Assembly: GCA_947623215.1 (NCBI GenBank)
Contig: CANQGN010000076.1
Location: forward strand, 1 to 6,827
Length of the DNA: 6,827 nucleotides
DNA from: an uncultured Clostridia bacterium
GTDB lineage: Bacteria; Bacillota; Clostridia; Oscillospirales; Acutalibacteraceae
Reading direction: 5' to 3'
Under the pieces are notes generated by a model, which had not been told where the DNA came from, did not search any database, and was given only the letters and a program-made list of their open reading frames with translations. Shown here piece after piece: positions 1 through 5,857 of the stretch (positions are counted from its first letter, which is position 1; every line of letters begins with the position of its first letter). Made by a program: the position numbers and the translations under genes.

Positions 1-725
1 ACCGAAAGGGTAACGTGCTCGCGGTATTTCAGATTTTTAGAAAGATACTCCACCTGGCTGGCATACACGTGGGGCAAGCTCATTTCTACCGTCACCGGCA
101 GGTTAATAATCACGTTATTGTCCGGCCCGGGCTGAAGAACGTCCAGCACGGCGTTGCAAACCTCCAGCGCGTAGTCGGGTTCGGTGCCGGTAAAGCTCTC
201 CGGCGAATATTCAAAGCGGAAGTTGCCCTCGTACTCCGCCGCCAACTGCTTCACCAATTTCGCGCCGTCTACCGCGATTTGTTTAATTTCTTCTTTGGAT
301 TTGCGGAAGACCTGCTCGCGCTGGGCCACGCTCACCGAATTGTAAAAGTGAATAATGGCGCTGGGGGCCCCCTTGCAGGCCTCAAAGGTTTTGCGAATAA
401 TATGCTCGCGGCACTGGGTGAGCACCTGCACCGTTACGTCCGCCGGAATGCGATTTTCGTCTATCAGCTTGCGCAAAAATTCGTATTCGGTGTCAGAGGC
501 CGCGGGAAAGCCTACTTCTATTTCTTTAAAGCCCACTTGCAGCAGCATGTCGTAAAATTCCAGCTTTTCCTGCAAGTCCATGGGGATGACCAGACTCTGG
601 TTGCCGTCGCGCATGTCTACGCTGCACCACAGCGGCGGGTGGTCAATGTAGTCTTTCTTTACCCAGTCGGTATAGCCCGCCGGGGCGGGGTAGTAGCCGA
701 TTTGGTATTTCGTCGCGTCCATCAT
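1..725 (-). CDS. leuA: 2-isopropylmalate synthase, long (yeast-like) type, 3' end missing
   Basis: This enzyme condenses acetyl-CoA with 2-oxoisovalerate, the first committed step of leucine synthesis in the cytosol. The visible 241 codons cover the front of the TIM-barrel. They show the RDGNQ motif at residues 39-43 (Asp40 is the expected metal ligand), the segment VGFKEIEVGFPAASDTEYEF, and VTVEMSLPHVYASQVEY near the cut edge. RDGNQ, rather than the RDGEQ of the short bacterial enzymes, and the N-terminal arm point to the long yeast/actinobacterial class. The catalytic HPHNDRG region and any C-terminal regulatory domain lie outside the window. The start at 725 is the first of two consecutive ATGs. 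It overlaps the ridA stop as ATGA and sits 9 nt after a GGAGG, so translational coupling is likely. The second ATG (722) is possible. No promoter is seen in front of it, so it is read from the ilvA promoter. Confidence 0.93.
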   Translation of the reverse strand, partial: MMDATKYQIGYYPAPAGYTDWVKKDYIDHPPLWCSVDMRDGNQSLVIPMDLQEKLEFYDMLLQVGFKEIEVGFPAASDTEYEFLRKLIDENRIPADVTVQVLTQCREHIIRKTFEACKGAPSAIIHFYNSVSVAQREQVFRKSKEEIKQIAVDGAKLVKQLAAEYEGNFRFEYSPESFTGTEPDYALEVCNAVLDVLQPGPDNNVIINLPVTVEMSLPHVYASQVEYLSKNLKYREHVTLS

Positions 726-1114
726 TGGGCGGTTCCTCCTTCTTCTGTTTGGGCTATGGCCTCTACCTCTACCAGCACGCCCTTGGGCAGGGCCTTTACC
801 GCCACGCAAGAGCGGGCGGGCTTGCCGGTAAAGTAGCTGCCGTAGACCTCGTTAAAGGCGGCAAAGTCGTTCATATCCTGCAAAAAGCAAACGGTTTTGA
901 CTACCCGCCCCAGGCTGCTGCCGGCGGCGGTCAGCACCGCCGCAAGGTTTTGGCAAACCTGGTGGGTTTGTTCTTCTATGGTGGCGGCTTCTACCTGCCC
1001 GCTTTTCGGATTAATGGCAATCTGGCCGGAGGTAAACACCAGCCCGCCCACCGCTACCGCCTGCGAATAGGGGCCAATGGCCTGGGGTGCGTTTTCGGTG
1101 TAAATGGTTTTCAT
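722..1114 (-). CDS. ridA: RidA/YjgF family enamine/imine deaminase
   Basis: RidA hydrolyses reactive enamines and imines such as 2-aminoacrylate and 2-aminocrotonate to 2-oxoacids plus ammonia, protecting PLP enzymes. The 130-residue product is the normal family length. It has the family signatures GPYSQ (residues 14-18), VFTSGQI (26-32) and the C-terminal block PARSCVAVKALPKGVLVEVEAIA. Arg101 and Glu116 match E. coli Arg105 and Glu120 by alignment from memory. The start at 1114 has an AAGGAG 8 nt upstream. An in-frame GTG at 1132 would add six residues, but it lies within the ilvA stop and ribosome-site region, so I reject it. The gene begins 14 nt after ilvA and overlaps leuA by 4 nt. Its position directly behind threonine deaminase matches its known role, because IlvA generates exactly these intermediates. 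Confidence 0.95.
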   Translation of the reverse strand: MKTIYTENAPQAIGPYSQAVAVGGLVFTSGQIAINPKSGQVEAATIEEQTHQVCQNLAAVLTAAGSSLGRVVKTVCFLQDMNDFAAFNEVYGSYFTGKPARSCVAVKALPKGVLVEVEAIAQTEEGGTAQ

Positions 1115-1128
1115 ATCGTTTGCTCCTT

Positions 1129-2331
1129 TCACGGTTGCTGTACAATTTTAAAGCCTTCTGCCTGCAAGGCCTGCACAATCTCCTGTACGTGTTCGTAGTT
1201 GCGGGTTTCCATAGCAATGCGCAGGTAGCAGCCGTTTACGCTTTCGGTATCGCCCGCCCGCTCGTGGTGCACGCTGGTGACGTTGCCGCCGCAGTCGGCA
1301 ATAATGCGAGAAACGTCTTTTAACTGGCCGGGCTTGTCAATAAGCTCAATAAGCAGGCTGCTCTGGCGGCCGGATTTCATCAGCCCCCGCTCAATCACGC
1401 GGGAGAGTATGGTCACGTCTATATTGCCGCCCGAGACCAGACTGACCACCCGCTTGCCGGCAAGGGGGAATTTTTCAAACATGGCGGCGGCAACCGAGAC
1501 CGCCCCCGCCCCCTCGGCAATCATTTTTTGGGTTTCTATTAAAGCCAAAATGGCGGAAGCAATTTCGTCTTCGGTTACCAGCGCCATATCGTCTACATAC
1601 CGGCTGACCAGCTCAAAGGTGTTGGCGCCGGGCTTTTTGACCGCAATGCCGTCTGCAATGGTAGAAACCGAGTCTAAGCACTGAATTTCGCCCTTTTGCA
1701 CCGACTGCACCATGCTGGGGGCGCCCGCCGCCTGCACGCCGTATACTTTTATGGAGGGGCGAATGGACTTTAAGGTGTAGGCAATGCCGGCAATCAGGCC
1801 GCCGCCTCCCACCGGCACCAGCACGGCGTCTATATCGTCTAACTCTTTGGTAATTTCCAGCGCAATGGTGCCCTGCCCGGCAATCACGTTTTCATCGTCA
1901 AACGGGTGCACAAAGGTGTAGCCCTGCTCGGCTTGCAGCGCCAGCGCTTTTTCATAGGCGTCGTCGTAACAGCCGTTGACCAGACAAACCTGCGCGCCGT
2001 AGCGTTTGGTGGCCTCTACTTTAGAAATGGGCGCGCTGTCCGGCAGGCAAATCAGGGAAGAAATGCCGCATTTGGCGGCGGCCAGCGCCACCCCCTGCGC
2101 GTGGTTGCCGGCCGAGCAGGCAATGACCCCCCGGCTTTTTTCTTCCTCCGACAGGGTGGCGATTTTGTAGCCCGAACCCCGCAGCTTAAAGGAACCGGTG
2201 TTTTGCAGGTTTTCCGGCTTTAAAAACAAATCGCACCCCGGCGCGATGTTTTGGGTGTGCACCAGCGGCGTTTCGCGCACGATGTCTTTGAGCACCACGG
2301 CGGCCTCAAAAACCTTGTCCAACGTCAGCAT
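1129..2331 (-). CDS. ilvA: threonine ammonia-lyase (threonine deaminase), ACT-domain form
   Basis: A PLP enzyme that converts threonine to 2-oxobutyrate and ammonia, the entry step to isoleucine. The 400-residue protein has a fold-type II catalytic domain (about 1-315) and one C-terminal ACT domain (about 326-395, starting LLIELIDKPGQLKDVSRII). The PLP lysine is Lys49 in NTGSFKLRG. SAGNHAQG lies at 73-80 and the phosphate-binding glycine loop VGGGGLIAG at 174-182. One ACT domain and this length fit the medium form, between the ACT-less catabolic enzyme and the longer biosynthetic E. coli type. The start at 2331 has AAAGGA 9 nt upstream. An in-frame ATG at 2412 lies inside the antiterminator loop with no ribosome site and is rejected. 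The leucine-type T-box upstream and leuA downstream argue for a biosynthetic role, although the medium form is also annotated as catabolic elsewhere. Confidence 0.95.
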   Translation of the reverse strand: MLTLDKVFEAAVVLKDIVRETPLVHTQNIAPGCDLFLKPENLQNTGSFKLRGSGYKIATLSEEEKSRGVIACSAGNHAQGVALAAAKCGISSLICLPDSAPISKVEATKRYGAQVCLVNGCYDDAYEKALALQAEQGYTFVHPFDDENVIAGQGTIALEITKELDDIDAVLVPVGGGGLIAGIAYTLKSIRPSIKVYGVQAAGAPSMVQSVQKGEIQCLDSVSTIADGIAVKKPGANTFELVSRYVDDMALVTEDEIASAILALIETQKMIAEGAGAVSVAAAMFEKFPLAGKRVVSLVSGGNIDVTILSRVIERGLMKSGRQSSLLIELIDKPGQLKDVSRIIADCGGNVTSVHHERAGDTESVNGCYLRIAMETRNYEHVQEIVQALQAEGFKIVQQP

Positions 2332-2352
2332 TCCGTCAAATCCTTTCTGTTT

Positions 2353-2376
2353 GGCAGGGAAAAAAAGAACCCTGCC
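2353..2376 (-). other. extra hairpin enclosing the T-box terminator U-tract
   Basis: GGCAGGG (2376-2370), which includes most of the 3' arm of the T-box terminator, is perfectly complementary to CCCTGCC (2359-2353) across the 10-nt U-tract. The hairpin ends 6 nt before the AAAGGA of ilvA and leaves that site unpaired. It cannot coexist with the full terminator stem. A role in stabilising the read-through state is inference. Confidence 0.5.
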
Positions 2377-2398
2377 CCTTGCTTTGCAAAGAGACAGG
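2360..2398 (-). terminator. T-box intrinsic terminator before ilvA
   Basis: The arms CCTGTCTCTTTGC and GCAAGGGGCAGG pair around an AAA loop, with one bulged T and two G-U pairs, and are followed by TTCTTTTTTT. The 5' arm contains the TCTCTT segment that the antiterminator needs, so the two structures exclude each other. This is the off state expected when tRNA is charged. Confidence 0.9.
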
Positions 2399-2640
2399 AT
2401 TTTTATTTGCATAAAAATCTTGCGGTACCACTCTTTTTGCCGCCGAAGCGACCCCTCATCGTGACGAAATCATCACTTGCTGCAATAACGGGCAGAACCC
2501 GGTCTGCCTACTGGGGCGGCGACGCCCGTTCAGCCCGACTGCTCCGAGGGGAGCTCGCACAAGACCCTTCCATCGGCTCACACCAACCGCCGATTCTCTG
2601 ACAAGCCGGAGAAACGTGCTTTTCCCTCATCTCTGCATTT
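2360..2640 (-). promoter_or_regulatory. T-box riboswitch leader of the ilvA-ridA-leuA operon, probable leucine specifier
   Basis: An RNA leader that senses the charging of a cognate tRNA and controls termination before ilvA. The T-box AAGAGTGGTACCGC lies at 2435-2422. Stem I shows the base pair set GAGGG/CCCTC, the AGAGA element and the GGTTGGTG distal-loop region, closed by ATCGGC/GCCGAT. A stem II-like AGTAGG...CCGTTA follows. The specifier side reads GAG-CTC-CCC-TC-GGAGC, which lines up with the family pattern GAA-xxx-aCC..GGAGC, giving CUC (Leu) at 2553-2551. The bulge UGGU (2430-2427) suits a tRNA with discriminator A, as in tRNA-Leu, but also Ile and Val. The antiterminator pairs AAGAG with CTCTT around an 8-bp GATTTTTA/TAAAAATC helix. 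The transcription start near 2640 is inferred from the promoter. The T-box itself is near certain; the specifier is about 60% sure because the flanking GAA is GAG here. Confidence 0.93.
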
Positions 2641-2646
2641 GTAAGC

Positions 2647-2675
2647 AGTATAGCACCCGCCCGCCCGTTTGTCAA
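2647..2675 (-). promoter_or_regulatory. SigA-type promoter of the T-box/ilvA-ridA-leuA operon
   Basis: A perfect -35 TTGACA (2675-2670) and a near-perfect -10 TATACT (2652-2647) are separated by 17 nt, with an extended -10 TGC just before the -10. A and T tracts at 2678-2697 lie upstream of the -35 and may act as an UP-like element. Strong initiation fits a system controlled later by attenuation. Confidence 0.9.
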
Positions 2676-2792
2676 GAGCAAAAAACGCCTTTTTTTACGC
2701 CCCCGCCCCGCCAAAGGGGCAAAGCGGCCGGGGGGATTGGCCGGTTTTGGGCTTTCCTTTGCCGGAAAATGCAAAACTACCGCCCTACCCCC

Positions 2793-2821
2793 TTGCAAAC
2801 CGGCGCAAAATCTGGTAGTAT
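2793..2821 (+). promoter_or_regulatory. probable promoter of pduL
   Basis: TTGCAA (2793-2798) and TAGTAT (2816-2821) are separated by 17 nt, about 50 nt before the pduL start, and face away from the ilvA promoter. Both hexamers depart from consensus, so this promoter is weaker than its divergent neighbour. Between the two promoters (2676-2792) I see A/T tracts and short GC-rich inverted repeats, but no gene. Confidence 0.6.
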
Positions 2822-2857
2822 AAACAAAAGCGGTCATAGGCCGCCGGGAATAAGGAT

Positions 2858-2877
2858 AAGGAGCTGAATGTAAAATG
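2858..2877 (+). promoter_or_regulatory. pduL ribosome site with an intervening ATG-TAA start-stop
   Basis: AAGGAG (2858-2863) precedes the chosen pduL ATG (2875) by 11 nt, which is long. An ATG at 2868, only 4 nt from the site, is followed at once by TAA (2871-2873). A ribosome could in principle begin there and stop immediately. Whether this one-codon element is used is unknown. Confidence 0.45.
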
Positions 2878-3450
2878 GCAAAACCGGTATTGATTGAAAC
2901 CTCTGCGCGGCACGTGCACGTGTCGCAGGCAGATTTGGAAACGCTGTTTGGCAAGGGGTATACCCTCACCCCCAAAAAGGATTTATCGCAGCCCGGGCAG
3001 TACGCCTGCGCCGAGCGGGTAACGGTGGTAGGCCCCAAGCGCGAGCTGGCGGGGGTTTCTATTTTGGGCCCCGTGCGGGGTGAAACGCAGGTAGAGCTTT
3101 CGCTGACCGACGCCCGCTCGATTGGCGTTACGGCGCTGGTGCGCGAGTCGGGCGATACCGAGGGCACCATGGGCTGCAAGCTGGTAGGCCCGGCGGGCGA
3201 GGTAGAGCTGGACCACGGCGTGATTTGCGCCAAGCGGCACATTCACATGACCCCGGCCGACGCCGAGCGGTACGGGCTGCAAAATAAGCAGATTGTTCGC
3301 GTAAAGGCCGCCGGTACCGGCCGCGAAACCGTGTTTGGCGACGTGGTGGTGCGGGTGAGCGACAGCTTTGCCCTTGCCATGCATATCGACACCGACGAGT
3401 GCAACGCCGCCGGTATTACCCCCGGCTTTACGGGCGAAATTTTAGACTGA
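2875..3450 (+). CDS. pduL: PduL-type phosphate acyltransferase (phosphotransacylase)
   Basis: Enzymes of this family interconvert acyl-CoA and acyl phosphate (propanoyl or acetyl), so with an acyl kinase they make ATP. The 191-residue product has both halves of the PduL fold, each with its metal-binding histidine pair: His13/His15 in SARHVHVS and His122/His124 in CAKRHIHM. It also has GPVRGETQVELS (65-76) and HIDTDECNAAG (170-180). The sequence starts directly at the domain, with no N-terminal encapsulation peptide, and no shell-protein or diol/ethanolamine genes are near. A free cytosolic enzyme, possibly the acetate-forming phosphotransacetylase of the cell, is therefore more likely than a microcompartment part. 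The start at 2875 is the first ATG that opens the frame. It is monocistronic: it has its own promoter and a strong terminator 2 nt after the stop. Confidence 0.93.
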   Translation: MAKPVLIETSARHVHVSQADLETLFGKGYTLTPKKDLSQPGQYACAERVTVVGPKRELAGVSILGPVRGETQVELSLTDARSIGVTALVRESGDTEGTMGCKLVGPAGEVELDHGVICAKRHIHMTPADAERYGLQNKQIVRVKAAGTGRETVFGDVVVRVSDSFALAMHIDTDECNAAGITPGFTGEILD

Positions 3451-3451
3451 C

Positions 3452-3510
3452 AACCCTGCAAGCGCGGCGCCGTGCGGCAACTGGCATGGCGCCGGCTTTT
3501 TTGTAGGGTT
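3452..3510 (+). terminator. intrinsic terminator of pduL with long outer arms
   Basis: The core is an 11-bp stem, CGGCGCCGTGC (3465-3475) with GCATGGCGCCG (3484-3494), an 8-nt loop and TTTTTT at 3497-3502. Outside the core, AACCCTGCAA (3452-3461) pairs fully with TTGTAGGGTT (3501-3510), one pair being G-U. The complete element is therefore a nearly continuous stem that encloses the U-tract. Confidence 0.92.
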
Positions 3511-3566
3511 TGCTTATTTTCCCCCCGCGCTTGCCGGGGAGGGGAAGAAAGGAGCGGGAAAAAACC

Positions 3567-4550
3567 ATGGCGAAAATTTGGGTTGCCGGGGCCGGCGGCT
3601 GGGGACTGGGGTTGGCGCTTGCCGCCACCCGCGCCGGTCACGCCGTTACGGTGTGGTCGTGTTTTGAAGAAGAAATTCGCGAGCTGAGCACCCGGCGCGA
3701 GAGCAGTCGGCTGCTGCCGGACGTAATGATTCCACCGCAGGTGGCCTTTACTACGAGCGACGCCACGGCCGCGGCGGCAGACGTGGTGCTGTTTGCCGTG
3801 CCGAGCTTATATTTGCGCCAAACCGCCCGGCGGCTGGCCCATTACCTGCCGGCCGGTCGGCTGGTGATTAGCGCCACCAAAGGCATAGAAGAAGAAACCG
3901 GCCGCCGCATGAGCGAAATATTGCTCTCTGAACTGCCCGGCAGCCGGGTGGTGGTGCTCTCCGGTCCCACCCATGCAGAAGAAGTCGCCCGGGGGCTGCC
4001 AACCTCTATTGTAAGCGCCAGCAAAACCCAGGCCGACGCCGAGGCGGTGCAGGACTTGCTCATGCAGCCCTCGCTGCGGGTGTATGTGAACACCGACCCC
4101 GTGGGGGTAGAGTACGGCGGGGCGCTGAAAAACGTGATTGCCCTTGCCGCCGGTATTTGCGACGGCCTAAACGCCGGCGACAACTGCAAGGCGGCTTTAA
4201 TGACCCGGGGGCTGAGCGAAATGGTGCTGCTGGGCGAGCGGCTGGGCGCCCGCCGCGAAACCTTTTACGGCCTCGCCGGGGTGGGGGATTTAATTGTAAC
4301 CTGCGGCAGCGTCTACTCCCGCAATCACCGGGCGGGGGTGCTCATCGGCAAAGGCCTGCCGCCGGAGGAAGCGGTGCGGGTAGTCGGTACGGTAGAGGGC
4401 TACTTTGCCGTGCGCTCCGCCCATGCGCTGGCCGAGCGGTACGGGGTAGAAATGCCCATTACCCGCCAGTGCTACAACGTGTGCTACCGCGGCGCCGGCC
4501 CCCGGCAGGCGGTAGAAGAGCTGATGGGCCGTAAAAAACGGCAGGAATAA
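3567..4550 (+). CDS. gpsA: NAD(P)H-dependent glycerol-3-phosphate dehydrogenase
   Basis: GpsA reduces dihydroxyacetone phosphate to sn-glycerol 3-phosphate, the backbone for membrane phospholipids. The 327-residue protein is of normal length. The N-terminal Rossmann domain begins VAGAGGWGLGLA (6-17), followed by SATKGIE (102-108) and SGPTHAEEVARGLPT (132-146). The helical C-terminal domain has EYGGALKNVIALAAG (182-196, catalytic Lys188), GDNCKAALMTRGLSEM (204-219) and GVGDLIVTCGSVYSRN (238-253). The last of these has Gly where TCTS is usual. The start at 3567 was chosen because the dinucleotide fold begins at residue 4. AAAGGAG ends 12 nt upstream, a rather long gap. An in-frame ATG at 3510 lies in the pduL terminator and is rejected. 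It probably leads an operon with rimM (13 nt downstream) and trmD. I could not find a convincing promoter in 3511-3566. Confidence 0.96.
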   Translation: MAKIWVAGAGGWGLGLALAATRAGHAVTVWSCFEEEIRELSTRRESSRLLPDVMIPPQVAFTTSDATAAAADVVLFAVPSLYLRQTARRLAHYLPAGRLVISATKGIEEETGRRMSEILLSELPGSRVVVLSGPTHAEEVARGLPTSIVSASKTQADAEAVQDLLMQPSLRVYVNTDPVGVEYGGALKNVIALAAGICDGLNAGDNCKAALMTRGLSEMVLLGERLGARRETFYGLAGVGDLIVTCGSVYSRNHRAGVLIGKGLPPEEAVRVVGTVEGYFAVRSAHALAERYGVEMPITRQCYNVCYRGAGPRQAVEELMGRKKRQE

Positions 4551-4563
4551 AGGAACGCGGCGT

Positions 4564-5085
4564 ATGATACGGCAATATATTGAAACCGGAAAGATAACCG
4601 GCCTGCACGGGGTGCGGGGAGAAATGCGGGTGCAGCCCTGGTGCGACGCCCCGGCCGACCTTGCCCGGCTGCGGGTGCTTTATTTAGACCCGGAGGGCCG
4701 CCAGCCGCTGGCGGTAGAGCGGGCGCGGGTGCACAAAACCATGGTAATCGTAAAAGCCCGGGGGATAGACGCCCCCGAGCAGGCCGCCGCATTGCGCGAC
4801 CGGGTGGTGTATTTAAACCGAGACGAGCTCTCTCTCGCGCCGGGGCAGTATTTAGTGGCGGATTTGCTGGGCTGCCGGGTAGAACATGCCGAAACGGGCG
4901 AAGTGCTCGGCGAGCTGACCGACGTAACCAAAACCGGCGCCAACGACGTGTGGGAGGTCACCCAAAACGGCCGCGCCTATTTGCTGCCGGCCATTCCGGA
5001 CGTGGTGCGCACGGTAGAGGTGGCTGCCGGGCTGGTAAAGGTGGTTCCGCTGAAAGGAATTTTTGACGATGACGACGCGCATTGA
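4564..5085 (+). CDS. rimM: ribosome maturation factor RimM
   Basis: RimM assists assembly of the 30S head, binding S19 and helping 16S rRNA processing. The 173-residue product has the N-terminal beta-barrel opening ETGKITGLHGVRGEMRVQPW (7-26) and a C-terminal PRC-barrel from about residue 92. The second barrel carries GQYLVADLLGCRV, the GANDVWEV signature and LLPAIPDVVRTV. The acidic tail GIFDDDDAH overlaps the trmD start. The ATG at 4564 follows gpsA by 13 nt, with AAAGGAA about 8 nt upstream. The rimM-trmD pair is a near-universal arrangement in bacteria, which supports both calls. Confidence 0.96.
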   Translation: MIRQYIETGKITGLHGVRGEMRVQPWCDAPADLARLRVLYLDPEGRQPLAVERARVHKTMVIVKARGIDAPEQAAALRDRVVYLNRDELSLAPGQYLVADLLGCRVEHAETGEVLGELTDVTKTGANDVWEVTQNGRAYLLPAIPDVVRTVEVAAGLVKVVPLKGIFDDDDAH

Positions 5086-5827
5086 TTTTTTAACCCTGTT
5101 TCCCGAGCTCTGCGAGCGGGTAATGGGGGAGAGCATTTTGGGCCGCGCGGCGCAAAAGGGCATATTAGACGTCGCCTGCCACAACATTCGCCCCTATACC
5201 CAAAACCGCCAAATGCAGGTAGACGACGCCCCCTTTGGCGGGGGCATGGGCATGGTGCTGCAGGCTCAGCCCATTTACGACTGCTACCAGGCGGTGGTCG
5301 CCATGCACCCCGCGCCGCCCCACCTTATTTACTTGTCCCCCCAGGGCAAAACCCTAACCCAGCAGCGGGCGTATGAGCTTTCTAAGCTGCCCCGGCTGGT
5401 GCTGCTGTGCGGCTACTACGAGGGGGTAGACGAGCGGGTGCTGGAAGAATTGCAGCCGGAGGAAATCTCTATTGGCGACTATGTGCTCACCGGCGGCGAG
5501 TTGCCGGCGCTGGTGCTGGCAGACGTGGTTTGCCGCATGGTGCCCGGCGTGCTGGCAGACGAAAGCTGCTATACCGAAGAAAGCCATTTTCACGGCCTGC
5601 TGGAGTACCCCCAGTACTCCCGCCCGCAGGTGTGGCGGGGGCGGGCGGTGCCGGAGGTGCTGCTCTCGGGGCACCACGCCAACATTGCCCGCTGGCGGCG
5701 GCGGCAGTCGCTGCTGCGCACCTTAAAAAAACGGCCGGAATTGCTTTGCCGCGCCGACCTGTCGCCGGAGGAAAAAGACTGGCTGGCGACCGGCGGCGAG
5801 GGGGAACCGCCCCCGTCTCTTCGGTGA
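5069..5827 (+). CDS. trmD: tRNA (guanine-37-N1)-methyltransferase
   Basis: TrmD uses S-adenosylmethionine to methylate G37 next to the anticodon, preventing +1 frameshifting. It is a dimeric SPOUT enzyme. The 252-residue product has VDDAPFGGGMGMV (51-63), LIYLSPQGK (86-94), LLCGYYEGVDERV (112-124) and EISIGDYVLTGGELPALVL (132-150), which form the trefoil-knot cofactor site. The C-terminal tRNA-binding part includes GLLEYPQYSRP and LLSGHHANIARWRRRQSL. Arg156 matches E. coli Arg154. The position of the E. coli catalytic Asp169 is Glu171 (TEESHF against TEDSFA). The start at 5069 is an ATG 10 nt after AAAGGA. A TTG at 5063 would be only 4 nt away and is less likely. It overlaps rimM by 17 nt. 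The usual downstream rplS is absent. Confidence 0.96.
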   Translation: MTTRIDFLTLFPELCERVMGESILGRAAQKGILDVACHNIRPYTQNRQMQVDDAPFGGGMGMVLQAQPIYDCYQAVVAMHPAPPHLIYLSPQGKTLTQQRAYELSKLPRLVLLCGYYEGVDERVLEELQPEEISIGDYVLTGGELPALVLADVVCRMVPGVLADESCYTEESHFHGLLEYPQYSRPQVWRGRAVPEVLLSGHHANIARWRRRQSLLRTLKKRPELLCRADLSPEEKDWLATGGEGEPPPSLR

Positions 5828-5832
5828 AAGAG

Positions 5833-5857
5833 CACAAAAACAAAATTTATTTTTGTG
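5833..5857. repeat. AT-rich inverted repeat after trmD
   Basis: CACAAAAA (5833-5840) and TTTTTGTG (5850-5857) are perfect inverted copies separated by 9 nt, starting 5 nt after the trmD stop. It is placed where a terminator would be expected. However, the stem is AU-rich and the uridines lie in its 3' arm rather than after it, so termination is uncertain. A protein-binding palindrome is an alternative. Confidence 0.5.

Noticed and set aside
15..836. Long plus-strand open frame opposite leuA and ridA (273 codons).
   Set aside because: The minus-strand frames encode recognisable LeuA and RidA. The plus frame has no family motifs and is a GC-rich shadow.
2332..2412. In-frame N-terminal extension of ilvA from an ATG at 2412 (27 more codons).
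   Set aside because: It would read through the antiterminator, terminator and ribosome site of the T-box. There is no ribosome site before 2412, and the protein family starts near the ATG at 2331.
2724..2745. CGGCC...GGCCG inverted repeat between the divergent promoters, considered as a terminator or operator.
   Set aside because: Only about 5 bp of GC in a G/C-rich stretch, without a proper T-run. Chance pairing is likely.
2641..2874. Search for an undescribed system (small RNA, toxin-antitoxin or retron-like element) in the divergent gap.
   Set aside because: The sequence is explained by the two promoters and the 5' part of the leader. I found no small open frame with a ribosome site and no strong independent hairpin array.
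2508..3242. Minus-strand open frame of 244 codons over the T-box leader, the promoters and pduL.
   Set aside because: It covers the T-box stem I, both divergent promoters and the histidine-motif part of pduL in antisense, with no family resemblance.
3519..3546. TTCCCC/GGGGAA hairpin just before the gpsA ribosome site, considered as translational control.
   Set aside because: A short stem of simple C and G runs that does not cover the AAAGGAG itself. It is too weak to call.
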